NCBI GenBank assembly: GCA_963813355.1
Contig: CAWEYS010000029.1
Coordinates: forward strand, 1-64,000
Length of the DNA: 64,000 bases
Direction of reading: 5' to 3'
From: DATAGF01 sp963813355
GTDB taxonomy: Bacteria; Actinomycetota; Thermoleophilia; Miltoncostaeales; Miltoncostaeaceae
Below, in pieces: positions 44,372-52,885 of the stretch. A model generated the notes under the pieces. The model was not told the DNA's origin, did not search any database, and worked only from the letters and a program-made list of their open reading frames with translations. The position numbers and the translations under genes are program-made. Position 1 is the stretch's first letter. The number at the start of each line of letters is the position of its first letter.

Positions 44372-45382
44372 TCACGCGAACTGCTCCAGGAAGCGCAGGT
44401 CGTTCTCGTAGAACAGGCGCAGGTCGGGCACGCCGAACCGGATCATCGCGATGCGGTCGAGGCCCCAGCCGAAGGCGAAGCCCGTGTACCGCTCGGGGTC
44501 GATGCCGCACGCCGACAGGACGTTGGGGTCGACCATCCCGGCGCCGGCCAGCTCCAGCCAGCCGGCCCGGCCGGCCTTGTCGACGTACGAGACCTGGACG
44601 TCCACCGACGGCTCGGTGAACGGGAAGAAGTGCGGCTGCAGCACGATCTCGCGGTCGGCGCCGAGCAGCTCGCGCGCGAAGTGCAGCATCGTGCCCTTGA
44701 GGTGGGCCATCGTCAGGCCCTCGTCAACCGCCAGCCCCTCCATCTGCTGGAACATGGGGCTGTGGGTGGCGTCAACGTCGTCGCGGCGGTAGACGAACCC
44801 CGGGGCGACCAGGTAGATCGGCGGCCGCCCCTCCTGCATCGCCCGCACCTGCACCGGCGAGGTCTGGCTGCGCAGCAGGCGGTCGGGCCGCCCCGCCACG
44901 TAGAAGTTGTCGCTCGACGAGCGCGCCGGGTGGCCCTCGGGGGTGTTGAGGGCCGTGAAGTTGTGCCAGTCGGTCTCGACCTCGGGCCCGTCGGCGATGA
45001 AGTAGCCCAGCGCGAGGAAGATGTCCTCCATCTCGCGCCGGATCTGGGTGATCGGGTGCAGCGCCCCGCGCGGGTGGGGGTCGCCGGGCAGCGTGACGTC
45101 GGTCGTGTCGCGCTCGAGGGCGGCGCCGAGCTCCTCGGCCTCGAGCGTGGCCTGCCGGGCCGCCAGGGCCTCCTCGACGGCCGCCCGGACCGCGTTGGCG
45201 GTCCGCCCGACCGGGCCCCGCTCCTCCGGCGGCAGCGACCCGATGCCGGCCAGGACGCCCGCCAGGCGGCTGCGCCGGCCGGTGTGCGCGACCCGCGCGG
45301 CCTCCAGCTCGGAGAGGCTGGCGGCCGCCCCGACGGCCTCGAGCGCGTCGCGCTCGATCTGGCCCAGATCCCCGGTGCTCAT
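44372..45382 (-). CDS. pheS: Phenylalanyl-tRNA synthetase alpha subunit
   Basis: 336 residues. A coiled-coil N-terminus (residues 1-95) is followed by the class II core: HPITQIRREMEDIFLALGYF near 108, motif 2 RTQ-type loop LLRSQTSPVQVRAMQ near 168 and FVYRRDDVDATHSPMFQQME near 197, and motif 3 GFAFGWGLDRIAMIRFG near 305. It charges tRNA-Phe together with PheT. Its ATG overlaps the upstream RNA methyltransferase by four bases, and 55 bases separate it from pheT. No T-box or attenuator peptide was seen upstream. Confidence 0.97.
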   Translation of the reverse strand: MSTGDLGQIERDALEAVGAAASLSELEAARVAHTGRRSRLAGVLAGIGSLPPEERGPVGRTANAVRAAVEEALAARQATLEAEELGAALERDTTDVTLPGDPHPRGALHPITQIRREMEDIFLALGYFIADGPEVETDWHNFTALNTPEGHPARSSSDNFYVAGRPDRLLRSQTSPVQVRAMQEGRPPIYLVAPGFVYRRDDVDATHSPMFQQMEGLAVDEGLTMAHLKGTMLHFARELLGADREIVLQPHFFPFTEPSVDVQVSYVDKAGRAGWLELAGAGMVDPNVLSACGIDPERYTGFAFGWGLDRIAMIRFGVPDLRLFYENDLRFLEQFA

Positions 45383-46299
45383 CGGCCGCTCAGGCTATCG
45401 GACGCGCCCGTCCCGGCCCCGCCCGCGAGCGCCCGCTGGCGGCCGGCCTCGGCGAGCAGGGCGGCGCCGGCGGCGGCCACGTTCAGCGACTCCGAGCCGG
45501 CCGCCTGGGGAATGGTCACCCGGACCACCGCGCGCCCGGCGCCGAGCTCCTCGAGCGCCCCGCCCAGGCCGCTGCGCTCGGCGCCGAGCGCGAGCACGAT
45601 CGGGCGGGTCAGGTCCGCCTCCCAGGGCGCGGCGCCGCCCCGCGGGACCGCGCCCACCACGTCGAAGCCCTCGCGGGTCCCGAGATCGGCCGGCGAGACG
45701 CCCTCCAGCAGCGGGACGGCGAAGGTGGCCCCCATCGCCGCGCGCACGGCCCGGGGGTGGAACGCGTCGGCCGAGCCCGGCCCGAGCGCGAGCCAGTCGG
45801 CGCCCAGCGCCGCCGACGTCCGCACCAGCGTGCCCACGTTGCCCGGGTCGGCCACGCCGGCCAGGTAGACGCCCAGCGAGGGCGGGAAGCGCACGTCGCG
45901 GAAGCTGCGGACCGGGGGCTGCGGGAAGACGCCGATGACGCGCGGCGGCGCGGCCAGCGCGCTCGCTCGCGCGAGCAGCTGCCCCGGCACGCGGTAGCGC
46001 TCGGCCAGCCCCTCGGTGGCGGCGAGGCGGGGGTCGTCGTCGGGCACGCGCTCGGCGTCCACGAGCAGGGCGACGGGCCTCACGCCGTGCGCCAGGGCGG
46101 CGTCGACGAGGTCCTCGCCCTCGGCCACGAGCAGGCGGCGCTCGCGGCGGACCTTCTTGGCCTGGAGCGCGGAGACCAGCCGCAGCGCGGGGTTCCGCGC
46201 CGAGCTGACCAGCCGCAGCCGCGAGCTACGAGGCGCTCGCGGCGCTCTCTCGTGCCGCGCGGGCCCGGGCGCAGAGCGCGGCGAAGGCGGCCGGCTCAT
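45379..46299 (-). CDS. TrmH/SpoU-family RNA 2'-O-methyltransferase
   Basis: 306 residues as an ATG-start reading. The first 25 residues overlap the end of rplT by 74 bases and are basic and disordered, but no other ATG, GTG or TTG precedes the conserved part (LVSSARNPALRLVSALQAKK). The substrate-binding domain spans 30-110. The knotted SPOUT domain has VYLAGVADPGNVGTLVRTSA near 145, LALGPGSADAFHPRAVRAAMG near 170 (in part), LALGAERSGLG near 240 and IPQAAGSESLNVAAAGAALL near 265, which are the three SpoU motifs. It methylates ribose in rRNA or tRNA. The target cannot be read. Confidence 0.9.
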   Translation of the reverse strand: MSRPPSPRSAPGPARHERAPRAPRSSRLRLVSSARNPALRLVSALQAKKVRRERRLLVAEGEDLVDAALAHGVRPVALLVDAERVPDDDPRLAATEGLAERYRVPGQLLARASALAAPPRVIGVFPQPPVRSFRDVRFPPSLGVYLAGVADPGNVGTLVRTSAALGADWLALGPGSADAFHPRAVRAAMGATFAVPLLEGVSPADLGTREGFDVVGAVPRGGAAPWEADLTRPIVLALGAERSGLGGALEELGAGRAVVRVTIPQAAGSESLNVAAAGAALLAEAGRQRALAGGAGTGASDSLSGR

Positions 46300-46600
46300 G
46301 GGTGGCCAGCTCCGCGAGGATCTTCCGGTCGAGCTCCACCTCGGCGAGCTTCAGGCCGTGGATGAGCTGCCCGTAGGTGATGCCGTTCTCGCGCGCGGCG
46401 GCGTTGATGCGGGCGATCCAGAGGCGCCGGAAGTCGCGCTTGCGGGTCCGGCGGTCGCGGTAGGCGTAGCGGAGGGAGCGCTGGACCTGCTCCTTGGCGC
46501 GCTTGTACGAGCTGTTCTTGGTGCCCCAGTAGCCGCTGGCCTGGTCGAGGACCTTGCGCCGCTTCTTGCGGGCGGCCACGGAGCGCTTGACGCGGGCCAT
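46226..46600 (-). CDS. rplT: 50S ribosomal protein L20
   Basis: 124 residues. MARVKRSVAARKKRRKVLD, then GYWGTKNSSYKRAKEQVQRS and RDRRTRKRDFRRLWIARINA, which are the standard L20 blocks, with a short Ala/Arg/Ser-rich tail. It binds 23S rRNA early in assembly and in many bacteria represses its own operon through the leader RNA. It follows rpmI by four bases in the order infC-rpmI-rplT. Confidence 0.98.
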   Translation of the reverse strand: MARVKRSVAARKKRRKVLDQASGYWGTKNSSYKRAKEQVQRSLRYAYRDRRTRKRDFRRLWIARINAAARENGITYGQLIHGLKLAEVELDRKILAELATHEPAAFAALCARARAARESAASAS

Positions 46601-46604
46601 CTAC

Positions 46605-46802
46605 CTACCTCTTCCCGAGCATCCGCGTGACGACGGGCTTGAGCTCCGGGGCCAGCTCCGCCTCCTTGGAGAGGTGGCGGTGGTCCTTGCCCGACATCTT
46701 CTCGAGGTTGTGGCGGACGCCGGCGCGCTGGAAGCGCACCTTGCCGCCTCCGGTCACCCGGAAGCGCTTCTTGGCCGCTCGTCTCGTCTTCATCTTGGGC
46801 AT
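46605..46802 (-). CDS. rpmI: 50S ribosomal protein L35
   Basis: 65 residues, full length. PKMKTRRAAKKRFRVTGGGK, then VRHNLEKMSGKDHRHLSKEA. This is the classic short basic L35. It sits between infC and rplT. The AGGATCC-type sequence before its ATG includes GGAGG-like AGGA, giving a ribosome site about six bases upstream. Confidence 0.98.
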   Translation of the reverse strand: MPKMKTRRAAKKRFRVTGGGKVRFQRAGVRHNLEKMSGKDHRHLSKEAELAPELKPVVTRMLGKR

Positions 46803-46861
46803 GGAGGATCCTCGGGGCTCTGCGGGCCGCCGGACAGGTTAGACGACGGGACGCGCGGCGG

Positions 46862-47647
46862 CTAGGAGGAGGTCGAGTCGGGGGCCGCCGCGGGCTGCTC
46901 CGCCACGGCGGGCTCCTCTGGCGCATCGGGCTGCTCTGGCACGTCGGCCTGCTCTGCCACGTCGGCCTGCTCTGGCACGTCGGCCTGCTCTGGCGCATCG
47001 GCCTGCTCTGCCACGTCGGGCTGCTCCGCCAGGTCGGCCTGCTCCGCCGCAGCGGGCTCGCGCCGGGGGCGTCCGTTGCCCTCGCCCTCGCCGGCCGCCG
47101 GGTTCTTCACCGGGGCCAGCATCATCACCATGTTGCGCCCGTCGAGGTTCGGCCGGCTCTCGACGATGGCCAGCTCGCTCAGCTCCTCGGCCAGCCGCAG
47201 CAGGATCGCCTCGCCCCGCTCGGGGTGCAGGAGCTCCCGGCCGCGGAACATGATCGTGATCTTGACCTTGTCGCGGTGCCGGAGGAACCGCTCGACGTGG
47301 CCCTTCTTGGTGGCGTAGTCGTGCGGGTCGATCTTGGGCCGGAACTTGATCTCCTTGATGGTGATCGTGCTCTGGTGGCGGCGCGCCTGCTTGGCCTTCT
47401 GCTCCTGCTCGTAGCGCCACTTGCCGTAGTCCATGATCCGGCACACGGGCGGGCGGGCGTCGGGCGCCACCTCGACGAGGTCGAGGCCGGCGTTGGCCGC
47501 GATGTCCTGGGCCTCGGCGAGCCGCACGACGCCGCGGTTCTCGCCGTCCGCGTCGATGAGCCGCACGGACTCCGCCCGGATCGCGTCGTTGATCCGCGTC
47601 GACGGGCCGGCGGGCGGGCGTGTGTCGGGTCCGCGCCTAGGCGGCAA
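46862..47647 (-). CDS. infC: Translation initiation factor IF-3 with repetitive acidic tail
   Basis: 261 residues. The reading opens with TTG at 47647; rare starts are usual for infC. The N-domain contains RINDAIRAESVRLIDADGEN near 17 and VEVAPDARPPVCRIMDYGKW near 58. The C-domain contains ITIKEIKFRPKIDPHDYATK near 95 and RFLRHRDKVKITIMFRGREL near 120. IF-3 normally ends near residue 180. Here about 80 further residues form a low-complexity tail of six-residue units such as AEQADV and PEQADV. The tail is acidic and probably disordered. IF-3 checks start-codon pairing on the 30S subunit, and nothing suggests loss of that role. Confidence 0.96.
   Translation of the reverse strand: MPPRRGPDTRPPAGPSTRINDAIRAESVRLIDADGENRGVVRLAEAQDIAANAGLDLVEVAPDARPPVCRIMDYGKWRYEQEQKAKQARRHQSTITIKEIKFRPKIDPHDYATKKGHVERFLRHRDKVKITIMFRGRELLHPERGEAILLRLAEELSELAIVESRPNLDGRNMVMMLAPVKNPAAGEGEGNGRPRREPAAAEQADLAEQPDVAEQADAPEQADVPEQADVAEQADVPEQPDAPEEPAVAEQPAAAPDSTSS
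46884..47052 (-). repeat. 18-bp tandem repeats encoding the IF-3 tail
   Basis: About nine degenerate copies of an 18-base unit (plus-strand form GGCACGTCGGCCTGCTCT) encode six-residue units with the pattern EQ-(A/P)-D-x-(A/P). Neighbouring copies differ at only one to three bases, so the array is young and likely to vary in length between strains. Confidence 0.85.
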
Positions 47648-47679
47648 ACAGCACCGTGGCGGGCCTCAGGCGCGTCCCC

Positions 47680-47713
47680 CGACGTGCGCGCAGGGGCGCG
47701 CTGCCGCGCGTCG
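47680..47713 (-). promoter_or_regulatory. Strong hairpin in the infC leader
   Basis: CGACGTGCG (47680-47688) pairs with CGCGCGTCG (47705-47713), extended after a one-base bulge by GCAG/CTGC around a seven-base loop, giving about 13 base pairs. It lies 33 bases upstream of the infC start on the transcribed strand. No T-run follows, so it is not a simple terminator. A 25-codon leader frame (TTG start, ending in TGA near 47667) also crosses it. It may be the site of L20 or other autogenous control of the operon. Confidence 0.4.
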
Positions 47714-47821
47714 GATCTTGATGATGGATGAGGGCTGCGCCAATGGAAGGAGCCCGCCCGGGCGGCGGGTCGGAAGACAATAGCAAGGGTCCGGGGCCGC
47801 GGTGTCCCCCTTCTTGCCGTC

Positions 47822-48793
47822 TTACCACGCCGCCTCGTAGAGGTCGCGCAGCTCCGGCTCGAGCGCGGCCGGCGGGGTGTTGGCGAGCTCAGGGCGCCCG
47901 GCGGCCTCGGCGGCGAGCGCCGGGAGGGCCGCCCGGGCGACGCCCAGGTCGCGCAGCCGCGCGGCTCCGGCGCGGGCGGCCAGGCGCTCAGCGCCGGCGG
48001 CCAGCGCCCCGAGGCCGGCCTCCTCGGGGAAGCGTTCCGCGAGCGCCGCGACGGAGTGCGGCAGCATCGCGGCGTTGGCCGGCCCGTGCCCGACGCCGGC
48101 GCGGCGGGCGAGCGTCTGCGACAGCACGTGGTGCAGGCCATAGCCCGTCGAGTCCATGGCGTAGCCGGCCAGCAGCGCCCCCAGCGCGAGCGCGTCGCGG
48201 TCGGGCTCCGGGCCGGCGAGGCCCGCCAGGATCAGCTCGGCGGCGCGGGCCGCGGCCAGCGTGGCCACGGGGTTGGCCCGCGGCGTCAGCGGGGCCTCGA
48301 CCGCGTGGCCCAGGGCGTTCGCGGCGCTGGCGGCCAGGCCGGGCTCGGGCTGCGAGGCGGACAGCGCCGGGTCGTTGACCACGACCGCCGGGCGCACGCG
48401 GGCGGCGCCCTGGGCCACCCCGGCCGGGAGGCGGTGCGTCGACGTCATCTCGGCGGCCGAGAGCGTCGTGGGGACGGCGATCACGCGGCGTGGCGGGTCG
48501 GCGGCCGCGAGCGCCTTGGCGACGTCGATCACCCGCCCGCCCCCGAGGGCCACCAGGGCCGGCTCGCGCACGGCCCCGCGCAGGCCGGCCGAGACCTCGT
48601 CGACGAGCCCCGGCGCCACCTCGTGCACCGCGGCCGCGCCCTCGGCCAGCCCGGGCGCGGCCGCCGCCGCGCGCGGGGTGGTCAGCAGGGCGTACGGGGC
48701 GGCGCCGATGAGCTCGGGCGCCGAGGCGAGCACGCCCCGACCGAAGCGCACCACCCGCTCGCCGTCGCGCCACGTGAAGGGCGCGCCGCTCAC
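47822..48793 (-). CDS. Iron-type alcohol dehydrogenase / maleylacetate-reductase-like enzyme
   Basis: 323 residues, somewhat shorter than the usual 350-380. The NAD domain has LVALGGGRVIDVAKALAA near 82 and IAVPTTLSAAEMTSTHRL near 106. The metal-binding helical domain contains NALGHAVEAPLTPRANPVA near 165 and GYGLHHVLSQTLARRAGVGH near 218, with the His residues expected for Fe or Zn, followed by GPANAAMLPH. It overlaps the end of proA by four bases and so is co-translated with it. The substrate is unknown. Maleylacetate or a small aldehyde/alcohol are the family options, and a link to proline synthesis is not known for this family. Confidence 0.8.
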   Translation of the reverse strand: MSGAPFTWRDGERVVRFGRGVLASAPELIGAAPYALLTTPRAAAAAPGLAEGAAAVHEVAPGLVDEVSAGLRGAVREPALVALGGGRVIDVAKALAAADPPRRVIAVPTTLSAAEMTSTHRLPAGVAQGAARVRPAVVVNDPALSASQPEPGLAASAANALGHAVEAPLTPRANPVATLAAARAAELILAGLAGPEPDRDALALGALLAGYAMDSTGYGLHHVLSQTLARRAGVGHGPANAAMLPHSVAALAERFPEEAGLGALAAGAERLAARAGAARLRDLGVARAALPALAAEAAGRPELANTPPAALEPELRDLYEAAW

Positions 48794-50025
48794 ACGGCCG
48801 GCGTCACCACGTACTGGCGCAGGTGGAGGTCGCGGTAGGTCACGGGGCCGCGCGGGCCGGGCACGTGGTCGACGTTGATGCCCGTCTCGGGGGCCGCGAG
48901 GAGCTCGAAGCCGTCGAGCAGGCGCGTGGTGGCGTTCCAGAACGCCCCCGTACCGCCGTAGGCCGCCAGGAACGCCTCGGCCGTCGCCGGGTCCTCGCTG
49001 ACGATCGCCGCGGCGATGCCGGACGTCTCCTCGTTGGCGATGCGCGCGGCGTCGAGGGCGTCCTCGGCCGGCGCGATGGTGACGGTGGCCTCATGGCCGT
49101 CGTCGAGCGCCCACTCGTGCCCCAGCGGGTGGTCGTGGGGCGGGAGGGAGGGCGCCAGGCCGAGCGACTCCAGCCGCTCGAGCACCGCGGGCAGCAGGCC
49201 GTCCCAGAGGGCCCGGGCGATCAGCAGCAGGTTGAGCCGGTTGCAGACGCCGAGGCGGTCGAGGCTGCGCTCGACCAGGGCGAGCGCCCGCTCGCGGTCG
49301 GCGGCGGCGTCGATGTAGAGCACCCCGCCGCCGTCGGCGTGGGCGAGCGTGCGCACGCCGTGGGCGGCCGCCTCGGCGGCCAGCGCGGCGGTCGTCTCCC
49401 CGCTGCCGCGCAGGATCACCAGCGGGATCAGGCGCGGCAGCGACACCAGCGCCCGCGCCGCGGCGCGATCGGGCGTGCGGATGAGCTGCACGGCGCCCGG
49501 GTCCAGGCCCGCGCCCGCCAGCGCCGGCCCGATCACCTCGTCGAGGAGGGCCGCCGCCGACCCCAGCGCGGCGGCGCCCGTCCTCAGCACGCCGGCGTTC
49601 CTCGACTTCACCAGCTGCGACGCCACGTCCACCGTGACGTTGGGGCGGGCCTCGTAGTTGGCGCCGATCACGCCGACGGGCCGGCGCCGCTCCTCGACGA
49701 CCAGGCCGCCGGCCAGCCGGCGAGAGCCGGCCCGCTGCTCGATGTCGGGCAGCCCCGCCAGCGTCTCGATCTGCCCGGCCATCCGGCCCAGCCGGTCCTG
49801 GTCGAGCCGCAGGCGGTCGAGCAGCGCCTCGCCGAGGACCGCGCGCGCCGCCTCCAGGTCGCGCGCGTTGGCCGACAGCACCGGGTCGGCGCGCTCGAGG
49901 AGCAGGCGGGACATCCCGGCCAGCGCCTCGCCCAACGCCCCCGACGCCGCCGCGGCGAGGCCGGGATGGGCGGCGCGCGCCGCCCGTCCCGCCGCCGCGA
50001 CGGCGTCGTGGGGGTCAGTCCCCAC
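48790..50025 (-). CDS. proA: Glutamate-5-semialdehyde dehydrogenase (gamma-glutamyl phosphate reductase)
   Basis: 411 residues. VVEERRRPVGVIGANYEARP near 110, VLRTGAAALGSAAALLDEVI near 148, IPLVILRGSGETTAALAAEA near 195, catalytic cysteine in DRLGVCNRLNLLLIAR near 250, and ATVTIAPAEDALDAARIANE near 320. All ProA landmarks are there. It reduces gamma-glutamyl phosphate with NADPH in proline synthesis. proB is not in the window. The downstream dehydrogenase gene starts four bases inside it. Confidence 0.95.
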   Translation of the reverse strand: MGTDPHDAVAAAGRAARAAHPGLAAAASGALGEALAGMSRLLLERADPVLSANARDLEAARAVLGEALLDRLRLDQDRLGRMAGQIETLAGLPDIEQRAGSRRLAGGLVVEERRRPVGVIGANYEARPNVTVDVASQLVKSRNAGVLRTGAAALGSAAALLDEVIGPALAGAGLDPGAVQLIRTPDRAAARALVSLPRLIPLVILRGSGETTAALAAEAAAHGVRTLAHADGGGVLYIDAAADRERALALVERSLDRLGVCNRLNLLLIARALWDGLLPAVLERLESLGLAPSLPPHDHPLGHEWALDDGHEATVTIAPAEDALDAARIANEETSGIAAAIVSEDPATAEAFLAAYGGTGAFWNATTRLLDGFELLAAPETGINVDHVPGPRGPVTYRDLHLRQYVVTPAV

Positions 50026-50169
50026 GGACGGCCCCCCGCCGGCACGGGGCAGCCGATCGCGTCCCTCTCCTCATGGTGCGGCCGGCCCTCGGGCCGTCGC
50101 ACCGGTCGCGAAGCGCACGGCGCGCCGGGGGACGCGCGCCGCGACCGCCCTGTGCTCGAGGCCGCTCAG

Positions 50170-50454
50170 CTACCTACTGCCGGCGACCGTCGACTTGAGG
50201 ACGGCCCCCGGGGTGAAGCGGGGAACGCGCCGCGCCGGGATCTGCACCTTCTTGGTCGGGTCCTGGGGGTTGACCCCGGTCCGGGCCGCGCGGTTGGAGA
50301 CGGAGAACTTCCCAAAACCTGCGAAGGCCACGTCGTCGCCCCTCGCGAGGGCGCTCTGGATCTCGTCGAGAACCGCCTGGACGACCCTCCCGGCCTGCGC
50401 GCCGCTCAGCTCGGTCTCGTTGGCGATCTTGCTGACGAATTCGGTCTTGTTCAC
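50170..50454 (-). CDS. hup: HU-family nucleoid DNA-binding protein
   Basis: 94 residues from a GTG with GGGGG six bases upstream. MNKTEFVSKIANETELSGAQ, then GDDVAFAGFGKFSVSNRAAR, the beta-arm RTGVNPQDPTKKVQIPARRV with the intercalating proline, and the C-terminal PRFTPGAVLKSTV. It lacks the long lysine-rich tail of mycobacterial HupB. It bends and compacts DNA. It is monocistronic. The 50455-50691 gap holds its promoter, but boxes are not clear. Confidence 0.95.
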   Translation of the reverse strand: MNKTEFVSKIANETELSGAQAGRVVQAVLDEIQSALARGDDVAFAGFGKFSVSNRAARTGVNPQDPTKKVQIPARRVPRFTPGAVLKSTVAGSR

Positions 50455-50691
50455 AGGGACCCCCTGGCGTTGATGTGTGCGGGAGTGGCCCGCGCGTTCA
50501 ACCTACCAGCGGCGCCGGACGAAATCGCCGTCGCCGTGCGGTTTCTCGCCGCCAGCCGACCCTACAGGCCTACCCAGACGGCGCGATGGGAAACCCCCCG
50601 GGGGCCGCCGGCGACGCTCCGAAGTCCGCCGCGAGCGGGAGATTTCCGGGCCGGCATCGCCGCGCAGTCGGCCCTCTGAGAGTCTGCCGCG

Positions 50692-51921
50692 GTGCAGCCG
50701 GATCTCTCGACGCTCGTGATCATCGCCGGCGTCGCGGTGCTGGCGCCGATCATCGCCGACATCCCCCGCCGGGCGCGCATCGCGACGGTGGTCGTGGAGA
50801 TCCTGCTCGGCATCGTGATCGGGCCCCAGGTGCTCGACATCGCCGAGCCCGACGAGTTCGTGGACTTCCTCTCCAACCTCGGGCTCGCCGCGCTCTTCTT
50901 CCTCGCGGGGCGCGAGATCGACCTGCGCAGGATCGCGGGCGCCCCGGCGCGGCTGGCCGGGGCGGGGTGGTTGATCGGGCTCGTGCTGGGCGTGGCGATC
51001 GGGTTCGGGCTCGACGCCGCGGGCGTGGTCTCGGACCCCGAGTTCGTGGGCATCGCCCTCGCGACGACCGCGCTCGGCGTGCTGGTGCCGATCCTCCGCG
51101 ACGCCGACCTCCAGGCGACGGCCTTCGGCACCGTCGTCCTGGCGGTCGGAACGATCGGCGAGGTGGGCCCCATCATCCTCCTGTCCGTCTTCCTGGCGAC
51201 CGACAACGACGTGCTGAGCGCCATCCTGCTGATCGCCTTCTCGGCGATCGCGCTGGCCATCGCCGTCGGAGCCGTGCGGTTCCGCCCGCACCGGATCGCC
51301 CGCCTGGTCGAGGACACCATGCACGCCAGCGGACAGCTGGCGGTGCGCATCTGCATGCTCCTGCTGCTCGTCCTCGTCTGGGCCGCGGTGGAGCTGGGCC
51401 AGGACCTGATCCTGGGTGCGTTCGCGGCCGGGCTCGTGCTCGGCTACGCGACCCGCGACAACCGGGAGCTCGACGAGCTCTGGTCCAAGCTCGACGCGAT
51501 CGGCTACGGACTGCTGATCCCGTTCTTCTTCATCCGCAGCGGCATGACCTTCGACCTCGACGGGCTCCTGGAGAGCCCGGCGTCGCTCGCCGAGCTGCCC
51601 CTGTTCCTCGCCCTCTTCCTCGTCGTCCGCGGGCTCCCGACGCTCCTCGCCCGCCGCGAGGTGCCGCCCGGCACGCTCGCGCCGCTGGCGCTGATGGCGG
51701 CGTCCGCCCTGCCGCTCGTCGTCGCGATCACGGGCGTCGGCGTGGAGACCGGGCGGCTGGACAGCGACACGGCGGCCTCGATGGTGGGGGCGGCGATGCT
51801 CTCGGTGCTGATCTATCCGGCCCTCGCCCTGTTCCTCCTGAAGCGGGCCGAGAAGGAGGGGGAGATCGCCCCCGAGCCCGTCCCGGCCGACGGAGGGCCC
51901 GGGGGGACGCCCCCGGCGTAG
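50692..51921 (+). CDS. Monovalent cation/proton antiporter, CPA2 type (KefB/NapA-like)
   Basis: 409 residues from GTG 50692, with about 12 hydrophobic segments. The first (LSTLVIIAGVAVLAPIIADI) and second (VVVEILLGIVIGPQVL) carry the family start. LGLAALFFLAGREIDLRRIA near 63 is the conserved second block. The paired-acid region is modified: GTIGEVGPIILLSV near 157 has Glu but no Asp-Asp pair. IPFFFIRSGMTFDLDGLLES near 280 and SALPLVVAITGVGVETG near 340 complete the fold. A short charged tail replaces the TrkA-N domain found in KefB. It probably exchanges Na+ or K+ for protons. It is followed by an aldo/keto reductase nine bases downstream. Confidence 0.88.
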   Translation: MQPDLSTLVIIAGVAVLAPIIADIPRRARIATVVVEILLGIVIGPQVLDIAEPDEFVDFLSNLGLAALFFLAGREIDLRRIAGAPARLAGAGWLIGLVLGVAIGFGLDAAGVVSDPEFVGIALATTALGVLVPILRDADLQATAFGTVVLAVGTIGEVGPIILLSVFLATDNDVLSAILLIAFSAIALAIAVGAVRFRPHRIARLVEDTMHASGQLAVRICMLLLLVLVWAAVELGQDLILGAFAAGLVLGYATRDNRELDELWSKLDAIGYGLLIPFFFIRSGMTFDLDGLLESPASLAELPLFLALFLVVRGLPTLLARREVPPGTLAPLALMAASALPLVVAITGVGVETGRLDSDTAASMVGAAMLSVLIYPALALFLLKRAEKEGEIAPEPVPADGGPGGTPPA

Positions 51922-51930
51922 CCTGACGGC

Positions 51931-52881
51931 ATGGAGCAGCGCCGTCTCGGCCGCGACGGGCCGCTCGTCGGACCCATCGCCTTCGGGGCCATGAGCTTCG
52001 TCGGCTGGTACGGCGAGTACGACGCCGCCGAGGGCGTGCGGGCGATCAACCGCGCCCTCGACCTCGGCATCACGCTGATCGACACGGCCGAGGCGTACGG
52101 GAGCGGGTCGAACGAGGAGCTCGTGGGGCGCGCCATCGCCGGCCGGCGGGACGAGGTCGTGCTGGCGACGAAGGCCAGCCGCGGCGGCCCCGACTACCTG
52201 CGCCGCGCCATCGATGCCAGCCTGGCCCGCCTGGGCGTCGAGCACGTCGACGTCTACTACCTGCACCGGGTCGACCCCGAGGTGCCGATCGAGGAGTCGG
52301 TCGGCGCCATGGCCGAGCTCGTCGCGGCCGGGAAGGTGCGCCACATCGGCATCTCGGAGCCCGGCGCCGCGACGCTGCGCCGCGCCCACGCCACCCATCC
52401 GATCGCCGCCGTCCAGAGCGAGTACTCGCTGCTGTACCGCGAGCCGGAGGGCGACGTCCTGCCCGTCGCGCGCGAGCTCGGGATCGCCTACGTGGCCTAC
52501 AGCCCGCTCTCGCGGGGGCTGCTGACCGGGCGCATCCGGCGGCCCGACGACCTCTCCCCTGACGACTGGCGCCGCGGCGTGCCCCGCTTCCAGGAAGGCA
52601 ACCTCGAGCGGAACGTCGCGGTGGTCGCGCGGCTGGAGGCCATCGCCGGCGCGGTGGGCGTCGGCCTGCCGGCGCTGGCGCTGGCGTGGCTGCTGGTCCG
52701 GGGGGACGAGGTCATCCCGCTGATCGGCAGCAGCCGCGCCGACCACGTCGAGCGGAGCCTGGACGCGCTGGAGGTCGAGCTCACCGACGACGACCTGGCC
52801 GCCATCGACGCGGCGGCGCCCGTCGGCGCCGCGGCCGGCGACCGCTATCCCCCGTCCATGATGGCCGGCCTCGGCCGCTGA
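51931..52881 (+). CDS. Aldo/keto reductase
   Basis: 316 residues. The TIM-barrel start has PIAFGAMSFVGWYGEYDAAE near 16. The catalytic tetrad is visible as Asp and Tyr in LIDTAEAYGSGSNEELVGRA near 48, Lys in VVLATKASRGG near 79 and His in VDVYYLHRVDPEVPIEES near 105. The NADPH phosphate loop is IPLIGSSRADHVERSLDAL near 268. This is the AKR11/13-like group acting on small aldehydes and ketones. It lies nine bases after the antiporter and four before a YdeI-type gene, so the three probably form one transcript. Confidence 0.93.
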   Translation: MEQRRLGRDGPLVGPIAFGAMSFVGWYGEYDAAEGVRAINRALDLGITLIDTAEAYGSGSNEELVGRAIAGRRDEVVLATKASRGGPDYLRRAIDASLARLGVEHVDVYYLHRVDPEVPIEESVGAMAELVAAGKVRHIGISEPGAATLRRAHATHPIAAVQSEYSLLYREPEGDVLPVARELGIAYVAYSPLSRGLLTGRIRRPDDLSPDDWRRGVPRFQEGNLERNVAVVARLEAIAGAVGVGLPALALAWLLVRGDEVIPLIGSSRADHVERSLDALEVELTDDDLAAIDAAAPVGAAAGDRYPPSMMAGLGR

Positions 52882-52885
52882 GGTC

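Noticed and set aside
46900..47050. Possible CRISPR-like short repeat array
   Set aside because: Units are contiguous 18-mers in frame within infC, with no spacers, so they are a coding tandem repeat.
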